The notes: generated by a model not told the origin, from the letters alone. Shown: positions 1 to 7,829, counted from the first letter of the stretch. The stretch: 28,087 nt of DNA from SIG440 sp045120135 (GCA_045120135.1 JBGVEN010000013.1:1-28087), one strand, 5' to 3'. Made by a program: numbers and translations.

Positions 1-1209
1 GATGTAGAGGATGCCGTCATCGTCGTGCCATGGGATGATATTGTCTTTAACTACAACGATCTTCTTAAAGGAATCGCCGACGCGCTTTAGGGAACGGATC
101 TCTTGCTCGCGCTTTTCTTCGTCTGCGACGGTCAAAGCTGACTGGATATAATACTTTTTACTCCCCTTATTCGCAACAAAGTCGATTTCAAGCTGGGTGC
201 GTTTGCTCTTCTTTTCTGCATCCTTATAGCAATACTCAACCACCCCAACATCCACGCTGAAATCACGGCCGCAAAGCTCGTTATAAATAATGTTTTCCAT
301 AATGTGATTTTCTTCCTGCTGTCTGAAATTAAGCTGTGCATTTCTTATGCCAATATCGGTAAAATAATATTTTGATGGTGTTTCAATATACTTTTTGCCC
401 TTTACATCATATCTGATTGCCTTGTCCATTAAAAAGGCCTCTATAAGATAACCGAGATATTTCTTTATGGTTTTCTCAGTAATATTACTGTTTTTAACAC
501 TTCTGAAAGTTCTGCTAAGTTTAGCCGGATTAGTCAGAGAACCAACAGAAGATGCAAGAATATTTACCAACTCTTCAAGTTCGCTCTCGTTACGAATTCT
601 GTTTCTATCGACAATATCACTGATATAGACCTTCTTTAATAGAGATGAAAGATATTCCGCTTTCATTTCATCATCTTCACGGGTTAGAATAAGAGGAAGT
701 CCACCGTAAGTGTAATAATCTTTCCACGCTTGAGAAATGCTGCCGTCATAGGCTGAACTATATTCAGCAAAAGAAAGAGGATTAACATGGATTTCATCAC
801 CTCTACCTCTGAATTCTGTAAGGATATCACTTGACAAGAACTTAGAATTACTTCCGGTCACATATACATCCAAGTTCCTTATATGCGAGAGACCATTAAC
901 CAAATCAGAGAAATCCCCAACATATTGGATTTCATCCAAGAACAAATAATATTGTTCCTTATTCTTAATCTGCTCCTTTATATGATTATACAATATTTGA
1001 GGTTCTCTCAATTCTTTGTTCATAATATCATCAAGAGCTATTTCAATAATATGATCTTCGCTAATTCCTTTGTCAATCAAGTAATCATGATATAAATGAA
1101 AAAGTAAATATGATTTACCGCACCTTCTTATGCCGGTTATAACCTTAACTAATCCATTACATTGTCTTTTTATCAACTTGTTTAAATATAAATCTCGTTT
1201 GATTTCCAT
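1..1209 (-). CDS. AAA ATPase with C-terminal DUF4143 domain (partial, runs off left edge)
   Basis: The minus strand reads open from an ATG at 1209 to base 1 with no stop, giving exactly 403 codons, so the gene is cut by the window edge. Residues about 26-33 (GIRRCGKS) are a Walker A P-loop and about 89-95 (LFLDEIQ) a Walker B, typical of the AAA_14 class. The C-terminal half matches DUF4143 from memory, including the nuclease-like LEIDFVA...YYIQ segment near residues 345-370. Such ATPases of about 400-430 residues are common in Clostridia and Bacteroidetes. Their role is poorly known; a PD-(D/E)xK nuclease-like fold has been proposed for the C-terminal part. Only a few residues are probably missing. 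A GGAG ribosome binding site precedes the start, and a strong promoter lies just upstream. The downstream partner, if any, is outside the window. Confidence 0.9.
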   Translation of the reverse strand, partial: MEIKRDLYLNKLIKRQCNGLVKVITGIRRCGKSYLLFHLYHDYLIDKGISEDHIIEIALDDIMNKELREPQILYNHIKEQIKNKEQYYLFLDEIQYVGDFSDLVNGLSHIRNLDVYVTGSNSKFLSSDILTEFRGRGDEIHVNPLSFAEYSSAYDGSISQAWKDYYTYGGLPLILTREDDEMKAEYLSSLLKKVYISDIVDRNRIRNESELEELVNILASSVGSLTNPAKLSRTFRSVKNSNITEKTIKKYLGYLIEAFLMDKAIRYDVKGKKYIETPSKYYFTDIGIRNAQLNFRQQEENHIMENIIYNELCGRDFSVDVGVVEYCYKDAEKKSKRTQLEIDFVANKGSKKYYIQSALTVADEEKREQEIRSLKRVGDSFKKIVVVKDNIIPWHDDDGILYI

Positions 1210-1255
1210 ATCATCCACTCCATTTTCAGTCGATATTATAGACTTTTATAGCCTA

Positions 1256-1284
1256 ATTATAATATATTATTGCCCAATAGTCAA
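1256..1284 (-). promoter_or_regulatory. Sigma-A type promoter of the DUF4143 ATPase
   Basis: On the minus strand TTGACT (1279-1284) and TATAAT (1256-1261) are separated by exactly 17 bases. The predicted start is about 40 bases before the ATG at 1209, so the gene has a short leader. No operator is evident. Confidence 0.75.
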
Positions 1285-1432
1285 TGTTTTAGGACAGATT
1301 TAGTCGTCTTTTTAGAAAAAAATGTACTTTAACAGTAATGTCAAGGTGAAATTCTACCTATAATTAATCTGTATAAGGTATTACATTTCTCTTATCTTGC
1401 GCTCAAAAGCGTGTTCTTGGTTGGTCAAATTT
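1285..1432. other. AT-rich intergenic stretch with no recognised gene
   Basis: Together with the repeats and remnant that follow, this is part of a gap of about 495 bases between the ATPase and the secreted-protein gene. I see no open frame with a ribosome binding site and no clear promoter on the plus strand. The base composition is more AT-rich than the flanking genes. Confidence 0.5.
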
Positions 1433-1495
1433 GTCATTCCGAGCTTGTCGAGGAATCTTATGTAACAAAAGATTCTTCACTTCGTTCAGGATGAC
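1433..1495. repeat. Dispersed palindromic repeat (GTCATTCC...GATGAC type)
   Basis: Two 27-base arms (1433-1459 and 1469-1495) form an imperfect inverted repeat around a 9-base loop. The outer ends are GTCATTCCGAGC and GTTCAGGATGAC. The plus-strand translation contains SFRACRGI, a string often seen when this repeat type is mis-annotated as protein in many bacterial genomes. It is non-coding and probably a small mobile or extragenic palindrome. Confidence 0.75.
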
Positions 1496-1507
1496 AAACA
1501 TAACATT

Positions 1508-1545
1508 AGGACAAGAGAACCGTCCCCTTGTCCTGCCCTTGTCCT
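1508..1545. repeat. GGACAAG / CTTGTCC inverted repeat
   Basis: AGGACAAG at 1508-1515 is the reverse complement of CTTGTCCT at 1527-1534, and CTTGTCCT occurs again at 1538-1545. The intervening GAACCGTCCCC is typical of a dispersed non-coding repeat found in many Firmicutes. It abuts the protein remnant that follows. Confidence 0.55.
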
Positions 1546-1643
1546 TTACAGCAAACAACAAGGTTATGCTTTATATCTGGGATACGCTTTCAAATGGTGT
1601 TCCTGTATTAGCAGAAGCTCTTGACGTTACAAGCTTGCTGTAA
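1542..1643 (+). pseudogene. Remnant of a secreted-protein C-terminal module
   Basis: About 33 codons on the plus strand end at a TAA (1641-1643). They encode FTANNKVMLYIWDTLSNGVP and then PVLAEAL. This aligns without gaps to the last residues of the intact minus-strand secreted protein (YTAGNTVKLYAWDALATGVP, then PVLAAPM). No start codon with a ribosome binding site belongs to it; the reading frame upstream is repeat sequence. I infer a decayed paralogue or an inverted partial duplication. It ends 17 bases before the terminator hairpin it shares with the convergent intact gene. Confidence 0.7.
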
Positions 1644-1660
1644 GCTTTAATTTAAAACAA

Positions 1661-1690
1661 AAAAAAAGACCGCAATTGCGGTCTTTTTTT
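1661..1690. terminator. Bidirectional rho-independent terminator
   Basis: A perfect palindrome (arms GACCGCAA, 1668-1675, and TTGCGGTC, 1676-1683) is flanked by an A-tract on the left and a T-tract on the right. It can therefore terminate transcription from either side. On the minus strand it follows the 571-residue gene; on the plus strand it follows the remnant. Confidence 0.85.
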
Positions 1691-1704
1691 TGATTAAACT
1701 AAAA

Positions 1705-3420
1705 TTACTGAGCAGGAGTAATTGTCATAGGAGCTGCAAGAACAGGAACACCTGTTGCAAGAGCATCCCAAGCGTAAAGCTTAACTGTGTTACCTGCTGT
1801 GTAAGGAACAGTTATGTTTGCTGTGTTGCCGGTGATTGCAACGGGAGCATAGCTTACATTTGCAAGCTTGTCGCCGTTATAAGTTGCAACGATTACATCA
1901 GCAGCACTCCAAAGCTCTGTGTTAAGAGCAAGTGTAAGGTTGCCGTCTGCAACAGTTGCTGTACCGGTAACTGCGTTACCGTCAGTAACCTGGATATTCT
2001 TAACCTTCCAGGTTGTGCCTGGTTCACAGTTAGAATTTACATTACTTCCTGTAAGGGTACCATACACATACCATCTTATACGGTTCGTTGTTGTACTTCC
2101 GTTATAACCATTGAACCAGTCATAACCGTCAACCTCTGTTCTGCTTGAAGTTCCGCTTAATAATGTCCAGCTACTTTCGTCCTCTGCCTTGCGATAAACA
2201 GCTTCAACTGTTGCTTCTGCAGAATCACCTGAAGTGTCATAAACAATCTTGTAGCTATACCACTTACCTATTGATGCAGGCTTGATTGTCACCATAGGAC
2301 CTGCCTTTACCTTGCCACCGGCACAGAAAGAAAGAGGTCCGCCTGCAACTGCGGTTACAGCATCAAATGTTACAACATACTTTTCAGGTTCTTCTGACCA
2401 AGTATAGTTTAAGGTGTAATAACCAGATTCTGAACCTGATGTAGCACCTGTAACCTTTGTGGTTTCATTTGCATCAGTAGCAACAACGCCTTGCTTGATA
2501 GGAAGGTCGCGTGTTACTTCCTCGCCGGGAACTTCAGGAACATAACATTTGATATTGTCAAACTGGAAGTCAACGGTTGTACCGTCTTCTGCGTAAGTTT
2601 TTGTTGAATCCGCTACATACTTTCCCTGTGCTTCATCATACACATAACCGGTTGCGGTTATACCCTGAGCATTGGGGCAGGTGTTAACGCCAAGAATAGC
2701 CACTGAGTTTTCCTGAGCATTTGAAACATTACCGTTATCTATAGCATTGCCGTAAACACGGACAGTACTTGCGGGGAAGTTGTTACCGGTAGAATAGCCC
2801 AGTGTTGTCCAATTGGTTTCGGTTGAAAGCTTTCTTTCTACCTTAACCCAGCCGTTTTTGAGATAAGTACTAGTATCGTTAACAAATTTGCTTTCGTCTA
2901 CTGTGATACGGAAGTTGTACCACTTCTTTGCCTCAATATCAACAACAGCTTCTGTTGCATCCTCCCACTGTACACCATTTTCATCTGTATACATACCAAC
3001 AGTTCTTACGGGAATAACAACACCGTATCTTAAAAGGTTAGCATTAGATGCATTGGCAGCTCTGTTGAATATTACTCTAACTATATAGTCAGCTTTAAGG
3101 TCGTCGTTTCTCATAAAGTCAAACTCGTAAACATAGTTGCCGCTGTTGATGTCACTTGTGCCGTATGTGTCTGCAAATTGAGAGTTTTCGACACGGCCTG
3201 TCATATGAATAACGCCGTCTTCAACTGAAACTACGCCTTCATAGTTTTTTAATGTGAAGTCGGTTTTTGTTGCGTCACTGTAGTCCTGAGTGAAGTAAAC
3301 GATTTCATCACTTGCGCCTTCAACAACGGTGTAGGTTGTCGGGATAGCTGCAGATACATTCACAGCAAACAATGAAGCAACCATCATTACACAAAGTGTA
3401 ATGCTTAAAAATCTTTTCAT
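1705..3420 (-). CDS. Secreted protein, possible carbohydrate-binding or adhesin-like modules (571 aa)
   Basis: The ATG at 3420 is preceded by a strong AAAGGAGGAAA site. Residues 1 to about 25 form a signal peptide (MKRF, hydrophobic core, cleavage likely after NVSA). The mature protein is rich in Thr, Val, Gly, Asn and Tyr. It appears to contain two beta-sandwich-like stretches (about 35-290 and 305-480), each with the feel of a LamG/concanavalin-type domain (the second has KWYSYKIVYD). The last 80 residues (from about 490) form a module with GDKL and VKLYAWD motifs that I have seen at the C-terminus of secreted clostridial proteins. No catalytic residues, LPXTG or SLH anchor is visible. Function is unknown; extracellular glycan binding is a guess. 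A second, decayed copy of the C-terminal module lies just downstream in opposite orientation. Confidence 0.85.
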   Translation of the reverse strand: MKRFLSITLCVMMVASLFAVNVSAAIPTTYTVVEGASDEIVYFTQDYSDATKTDFTLKNYEGVVSVEDGVIHMTGRVENSQFADTYGTSDINSGNYVYEFDFMRNDDLKADYIVRVIFNRAANASNANLLRYGVVIPVRTVGMYTDENGVQWEDATEAVVDIEAKKWYNFRITVDESKFVNDTSTYLKNGWVKVERKLSTETNWTTLGYSTGNNFPASTVRVYGNAIDNGNVSNAQENSVAILGVNTCPNAQGITATGYVYDEAQGKYVADSTKTYAEDGTTVDFQFDNIKCYVPEVPGEEVTRDLPIKQGVVATDANETTKVTGATSGSESGYYTLNYTWSEEPEKYVVTFDAVTAVAGGPLSFCAGGKVKAGPMVTIKPASIGKWYSYKIVYDTSGDSAEATVEAVYRKAEDESSWTLLSGTSSRTEVDGYDWFNGYNGSTTTNRIRWYVYGTLTGSNVNSNCEPGTTWKVKNIQVTDGNAVTGTATVADGNLTLALNTELWSAADVIVATYNGDKLANVSYAPVAITGNTANITVPYTAGNTVKLYAWDALATGVPVLAAPMTITPAQ

Positions 3421-3422
3421 TT

Positions 3423-3474
3423 AAAGTTTCCTCCTTTATTTAAATAATGTTCTTGATTTCAGAGGAGGAAATTT
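3423..3474 (-). promoter_or_regulatory. Possible ribosome-binding-site-sequestering hairpin in the leader of the secreted protein
   Basis: In the minus-strand mRNA, AAATTTCCTCC (plus 3464-3474) can pair with GGAGGAAACTTT (plus 3423-3434), which contains the Shine-Dalgarno sequence. The stem would be 11 bp with one bulge and enclose about 29 AU-rich bases. Both arms are seen directly; regulation of translation is inferred. Confidence 0.45.
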
Positions 3475-3529
3475 ATATAATTTAAGTGGAATTTCGCTTT
3501 TTGCGTTATTCTAATATATGCTGTTTTAC

Positions 3530-3589
3530 GCTGCGGTTCAGTGTAGTCCTCCTACCGCACGACGGTTTAATAAAGGTTCTGACCGCAGC
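3530..3589 (+). ncRNA. Structured leader upstream of the IS110 transposase, candidate bridge RNA region
   Basis: GCTGCGGTTCAG (3530-3541) pairs with CTGACCGCAGC (3579-3589) with one bulged base. An internal hairpin ACCG-cacga-CGGT sits at 3554-3566. IS110-family elements are known to encode a bridge RNA from the non-coding left end upstream of the transposase. The whole non-coding stretch (3475-3649) has a suitable size and contains this nested structure. The RNA boundaries and guide loops cannot be fixed from one copy. Confidence 0.4.
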
Positions 3590-3649
3590 ACTTCGGCATT
3601 TTAGTAATAGAATTTTGATTAAACTTCAGACAAAATGGAGAGATTATTT

Positions 3650-4834
3650 ATGATATATGTAGGTATTGATGTAGCAAAGGATAAGCACGATGGTTTTATT
3701 TCCAATTCTGACGGGGAAGTTTTATTTGAGGCATTTACATTCCAAAATACCAGACAAGGTTTTGAAGATTTGCTTGGTAAAATTAAAGCAGTCGAAACAG
3801 ATTTTAAAAATATAAAGGTGGGACTTGAAGCAACAGGACATTATTCGTATAACCTTTTAAGCTTTCTTCTGGATAACGGTTTGCCGGTATTTGTTATTAA
3901 TCCTCTGCATACAAATATGTACCGCAAGTCGCTCTCTCTTCGAAAAACCAAAACGGACAAAATTGATGCTCACACAATTGCAATGATGCTTATGTCTGAT
4001 GTGAATATGAAGTCCTATTCAAGCCAGCAGCACCATAATGAGGAGCTTAAATCTCTTACACGTTACCGTTTTGATAAGGTCTCACAGCGGGCACAGCTTA
4101 AGCAATCGGTCACACGCCTTATAAATATTCTCTTTCCGGAGCTTGAAAAGCTTGTCCCGTCAATTCATATGCGGTCGGTATATGCAATGCTGCTTGAGTA
4201 TCCGTCGGCAAAACTACTTTCTGGGGCACACCTGACAAGACTCACCAATCTACTTAAGGAAAATTCAAAAGGTCATTACACCCGTGACACCGCAATCTGT
4301 TTTAGAGATGCAGCACGAAATTCAATCGGGGCAGATTTTCCGGCAAAATCAATGGAGCTTAAGCATACCATACGTCTTATTCAGGAGCTTGATGCCGAAG
4401 TAAAGGAAATTGAAAATTCAATAAAAGTCATTATGGATTCCATAAACTCACCTATCCTCACCATTCCGGGAATCAGCTATCGTATGGGCGCAATGATTAT
4501 TGCAGAGATAGGGGATTTTAAGAGGTTTTCGTCTGCTGATAAAATTCTTGCCTACGCCGGTCTTTCACCGTCTACATATCAATCGGGACAAATGCTGAAC
4601 GGGTTTTCACATATGGAAAAGCGGGGGTCGAGGTATTTAAGATATGCGCTGTTTAACGCAACCAGATATGTTTGCAATTGGGACCCGACATTTGGGCATT
4701 ACCTTGAAAAAAAGCGTAATGAGGGAAAGCACTATAATGTTGCGATATCACATGCTGCAAAAAAGCTGCTGCGTCTCATTTACAGTCTGGAAAAGAACGG
4801 ACAACCCTATATAGACAAGACCGCATATCATTGA
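3650..4834 (+). mobile_element. IS110-family transposase
   Basis: This is a DEDD transposase/recombinase of 394 residues from the ATG at 3650. That start has GGAGAG seven bases upstream and gives the usual MIYVGIDVAKDKH opening; an in-frame ATG at 3635 lies within the Shine-Dalgarno region and is less likely. Counting from 3635, the acidic residues are D12, E65, D108 and D111 (GIDVAKDKH, GLEATGHY, TDKIDAH). The C-terminal Transposase_20 domain spans about 272-355, with TIPGI, an SG motif near Ser317 that is the probable catalytic serine, and KRGSRYLRYAL. The reading frame is intact, so the element may be active. IS110 elements lack terminal inverted repeats, so the ends are not visible. It sits between a divergent secreted-protein gene and a convergent metabolic operon. 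Confidence 0.93.
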
Positions 4835-4845
4835 TATGCGGTCTT
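4817..4845. terminator. Bidirectional terminator overlapping the transposase stop codon
   Basis: AAGACCGCATATCA (4817-4830) and TGATATGCGGTCTT (4832-4845) are perfect complementary arms around a single central base. The transposase stop TGA (4832-4834) lies inside the right arm. The convergent DUF4867 gene stops five bases away, so the hairpin serves both. Confidence 0.75.
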
Positions 4846-4849
4846 ACTT

Positions 4850-5458
4850 TTAAAACTCATAGTTTTCACCATATATTCCGGGGTATACACCCTTTTCAAT
4901 CAATGCGGTGTTGTCCTCGTGGGCGATGAGCCACTTATTGGTTTTAAACAGAAGCTTATCAGGACTTTTTTGTTGCAGAACAGTGTTTGTTCCAACCGGC
5001 AGAATCACCACGCATCCAAAGCCACTCTCCTCGGTGTTTATGGGGCAGAAATGCATTGTTGTGGCATACACCTCAATTACTGCACCCTTAGGGACTTTAA
5101 ACGCCTTAACATTTGCCGAGTCGTATCTGCCGTCCTTAACATCCTGAACCTTACCTAAAAGCAGAATCATATCGGTAACAGCAATATTGATTTCGGAATT
5201 CTTATGCCACTCAAGAGCATCCATTCGGTTAGATTTGCCGTAGCAGTAGCCGGTCTGGGTTTTTATACCGCCAAAGTACTTAAGCTCAATTTCCTTTGCA
5301 ATATCAAGCTCTTCAAAATCTGCTCTTGACGGTTCGTAGGCTGAACCGCTTTCGGGCATTGCAATCTTTTCGGCAACCGCCAGAATTTCACTCACGTCAA
5401 CATCCAGAATAACACCGTAATCGAGGAATTCAGGGTCTGTTATGCTGTATATTTTCAT
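4850..5458 (-). CDS. DUF4867 family protein
   Basis: This 202-residue protein, with no signal peptide or membrane segment, matches DUF4867 as I recall it. The matching features are the MKIYSITDPEF start, the YFGGIKTQTGYCYG segment, WHKNSEINIAVTDMILLLG, and a cupin-like strand pattern with VPKGAVIEVYATTMHFCP in the middle. The family is uncharacterised, but its members usually sit beside sugar isomerase-like genes, as here. The gene starts 12 bases after the isomerase stop and has its own GGAGGAAAGG site, so the two are co-transcribed. A role in the same sugar pathway, perhaps as an epimerase, lyase or sensor, is inferred from context only. Confidence 0.85.
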   Translation of the reverse strand: MKIYSITDPEFLDYGVILDVDVSEILAVAEKIAMPESGSAYEPSRADFEELDIAKEIELKYFGGIKTQTGYCYGKSNRMDALEWHKNSEINIAVTDMILLLGKVQDVKDGRYDSANVKAFKVPKGAVIEVYATTMHFCPINTEESGFGCVVILPVGTNTVLQQKSPDKLLFKTNKWLIAHEDNTALIEKGVYPGIYGENYEF

Positions 5459-5470
5459 AGACCTTTCCTC

Positions 5471-6871
5471 CTACTCGTTAATTCCGTCAAAACTCAGTTC
5501 AGGAATATACTTACAGAATTCACGAAGCTCTTCCTCATAATTTCCGTAAAGCTCGCTCATATGGTGAATGTACGGTCCGTCAATCAGCTTGCGTTCAAGC
5601 TTGGGCCAATTGGGAAATTCACCCCAGATATATGTACCGCCGGTCTTGGGTCCATCAGTTGTTTTAAATTCGCCTCCAAGCAGAGTGTAATTTCCTCTGT
5701 CGCCCTGGAAACGAGCAAGAGTATATTCACCGTCCTTTGCACGGAATGCAAGACGTCCGCCGGGGATACTTGCAGTTTCGCCGTCCTTCTTCATTGAATA
5801 CGGGAACGGGCCGCAATGCCACAAAAGCTCTGAATTGGGGTTAATAGGATTACGAACAGTAAATTCGCCGAATAACGGCTTGCCCTCACCACGGGTTGCA
5901 GCTGCAAGAATTGTCTGAGTGATTGCACCGCAAATGTCGGATTCGCAAACAACCATATATCCCTCGTCGGCAAGCAGACTCATTGCAAGGCAGGGTGTAA
6001 CGCCAAACGCCAACGGAAGCGCCGACCAGCACTCGGTTGTAAGAACATCTGCTTTTGTATCTGCAAAAATCTCTTTATAAGCATAAACAAATGCAAGCAT
6101 TTTGGCAAGAGCCGCATCGTCATTGCCTGCGGTATCCATCTTACCCTTAAGTACAGCAACATCGGCTTTCAGCTGCTCTGCCTTTTCCCCAAGAATTCTG
6201 TTCACCTTTTGTTCAAACACGATAAGGTTAACGGTTGAAATATTAATTCCGAACTTCTCGGTCAGCTCCAATTCATTTGACATAACGCTCTTGAAAGCAT
6301 TAAGACGGGTTCCCACCTGAGTAATGTGCAGATTCTTAAAGGTTTTAACCATACAGGCAACCGAAAGGAATTTTTTAAGACCCGTTGCAAAAACGTCAGC
6401 CTCAACAGGGCAGTTTTCTATATATGAGAATGGAACACGAAGTCTTCTCAGCTGATTACTGATAGCAAAAAGGCCGCACTGTGCGTCAGTGTAACGGGTG
6501 CCATCCTCGGGAAATTCCATATCCTGAGGTCCCCACAAAAGAGTAGGTAACTGAAGCTTGTACGCAATCTGCCCTGCTGCCTCCTCGTTACCAAAGTTAC
6601 AGTTGATAATAAAAATTGCATCAACGCCTTGACGGATAAACTCATCCTTAACCTTATCCACATCATTAGCATCAAACAACAAACCCTCGTCGTTCAGCCA
6701 CTCAAGGTCAACAAATTCTGTCAGCTCGTCGGTGAAATTCTCCTTTATATATTTAAGGACCTTTTCCTTATTCTCAATTGCCGAGGATGCACGGAAAGCA
6801 CCCGTACGTGTCTTTGCATTTACCACATCACGGCGTTCAGGAATAAGACCTATTTTAAGTTTAAAATCCAT
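5471..6871 (-). CDS. L-fucose/L-arabinose isomerase family protein
   Basis: The cytoplasmic protein of 466 residues belongs to the fucose/arabinose isomerase superfamily, which interconverts aldoses and ketoses using Mn2+. The N-terminal part (about 1-170) has the Rossmann-like substrate domain (IGLIPERRDVV, PTLLWGPQD). Candidate metal and catalytic residues are E280 (TTECWSALP), D312 (CESDICGAIT), H352 (LWHCGPFP) and H436/H437 (YIHHMS). This agrees with the Glu-Asp-His pattern of L-fucose isomerase, although the protein is shorter than classical FucI (about 590). Substrate is not determined by sequence alone. AAGGAGAT precedes the ATG. It is the first gene of a two-gene operon with the DUF4867 protein. 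No transporter or kinase is adjacent in this window. Confidence 0.85.
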   Translation of the reverse strand: MDFKLKIGLIPERRDVVNAKTRTGAFRASSAIENKEKVLKYIKENFTDELTEFVDLEWLNDEGLLFDANDVDKVKDEFIRQGVDAIFIINCNFGNEEAAGQIAYKLQLPTLLWGPQDMEFPEDGTRYTDAQCGLFAISNQLRRLRVPFSYIENCPVEADVFATGLKKFLSVACMVKTFKNLHITQVGTRLNAFKSVMSNELELTEKFGINISTVNLIVFEQKVNRILGEKAEQLKADVAVLKGKMDTAGNDDAALAKMLAFVYAYKEIFADTKADVLTTECWSALPLAFGVTPCLAMSLLADEGYMVVCESDICGAITQTILAAATRGEGKPLFGEFTVRNPINPNSELLWHCGPFPYSMKKDGETASIPGGRLAFRAKDGEYTLARFQGDRGNYTLLGGEFKTTDGPKTGGTYIWGEFPNWPKLERKLIDGPYIHHMSELYGNYEEELREFCKYIPELSFDGINE

Positions 6872-6925
6872 AATGCATATCTCCTTGTGAAAATTATTTT
6901 TATAAAATCAGTTCAAACCCTTTTT

Positions 6926-6954
6926 ATAGTATCACATACGGAGCAGAATTTCAA
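6926..6954 (-). promoter_or_regulatory. Promoter of the isomerase-DUF4867 operon
   Basis: On the minus strand TTGAAA (6949-6954) and TACTAT (6926-6931) are spaced by 17 bases. The leader to the ATG at 6871 is about 50 bases. No catabolite-repression site or regulator palindrome is obvious. Confidence 0.65.
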
Positions 6955-7020
6955 CAACTTTTTAAACTTTTATTTATTTTGCTATACGTAAGATAGAAAA
7001 AGTTACCACACTTCCCCAAC

Positions 7021-7049
7021 TTGACAAAACGCAAAAAATATAGTATACT
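7021..7049 (+). promoter_or_regulatory. Promoter of the NlpC/P60 gene
   Basis: TTGACA (7021-7026) and TATACT (7044-7049) are separated by 17 bases, a near-consensus sigma-A promoter. Predicted transcription begins near 7056, leaving a leader of about 80 bases before the TTG start. It is divergent from the isomerase promoter 66 bases away. Confidence 0.8.
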
Positions 7050-7138
7050 GTATACAACTTTGGAAAAATGCCGCAATTGGCATACATTATAAAAAAGGGG
7101 GATAGCAGAAAACAGAAGATTTTTGGAGGTTTTAAGTT

Positions 7139-7822
7139 TTGAATTTTTTTAGAAAAGTTACGGCGATTTTTATCGCAGTTGTTATAGTTCTGTCGATGGC
7201 TTTTGCTACTGTATCGGCAGAAGAAACAAAGCGTTACGGAATTGTTACGGCATCGCTCCTCAATCTCCGTAAAGCACCCAACACAAGCTCACAGATACTG
7301 GCACAGATTCCCAACGGAACAAGCGTAAACATTATCAAGCTCGAGGGTAGCTGGGCAAATGTCAGCTACTACGGCTCAACCGGTTATCTTTCGCTCGACT
7401 ACCTTAAGGTTATGGCAGGCGAAGCACCATCAAGAAGCGAGGCAGTATCCAGCAAGGGTCAGGCAATTGTTGAGCTTGCAAAGAAGTACATAGGCACACC
7501 TTACCGTTACGGCGGTTCTTCACCGTCAGGCTTTGACTGCAGCGGTTTTGTATATTATCTTTACAAAAGTATGGGTGTTACCCTTAACAGAGTGGCAGCA
7601 GACCAGATGACAAACGGCAAATGGGTTCCGCTGAACGCACTTCAGCCGGGCGACATTGTAGGTTTTGCAAACAAAAGCGGCTACATCAATCATGTCGGAA
7701 TTTACGCCGGCAACGGTATGATGATTCACTCGCCCCAGACCGGTGAATTTGTCAGATATGAAAGTATCGTTACTGGCAACTATTCACTCAGAGCCACCTG
7801 CGGAAGACGAATTTTTAACTAA
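7139..7822 (+). CDS. Secreted SH3b-NlpC/P60 cell-wall endopeptidase
   Basis: The start is a TTG codon, supported by GGAGG nine bases upstream and by the signal peptide it creates (MNFFRK, hydrophobic core, cleavage after VSA near residue 27). A bacterial SH3 domain follows (about 33-92, YGIVTASLLNLRKAPNTSS), then a spacer and an NlpC/P60 domain (about 106-227). The catalytic triad is visible: C134 in FDCSGF, H185 in NHVGIY, H197 in MIHSP. The family cleaves peptide stems of peptidoglycan, commonly the gamma-D-Glu to diamino-acid bond; SH3b domains bind the wall. The size (227 residues) is normal for a minimal secreted member. It stands alone under its own promoter with a terminator after it. 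Confidence 0.93.
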   Translation: MNFFRKVTAIFIAVVIVLSMAFATVSAEETKRYGIVTASLLNLRKAPNTSSQILAQIPNGTSVNIIKLEGSWANVSYYGSTGYLSLDYLKVMAGEAPSRSEAVSSKGQAIVELAKKYIGTPYRYGGSSPSGFDCSGFVYYLYKSMGVTLNRVAADQMTNGKWVPLNALQPGDIVGFANKSGYINHVGIYAGNGMMIHSPQTGEFVRYESIVTGNYSLRATCGRRIFN

Positions 7823-7829
7823 AATCACA

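Noticed and set aside
1690..2148. A cysteine-rich plus-strand open frame of 152 codons
   Set aside because: It lies wholly antisense to the well-supported secreted-protein gene, has no ribosome binding site, and its cysteines arise from the reverse complement of Thr/Val/Ala-rich codons.
3635..3649. ATG at 3635 as the transposase start
   Set aside because: The GGAG that best serves translation begins within this codon's own last base; the next in-frame ATG at 3650 is correctly spaced and gives the family-typical N-terminus.
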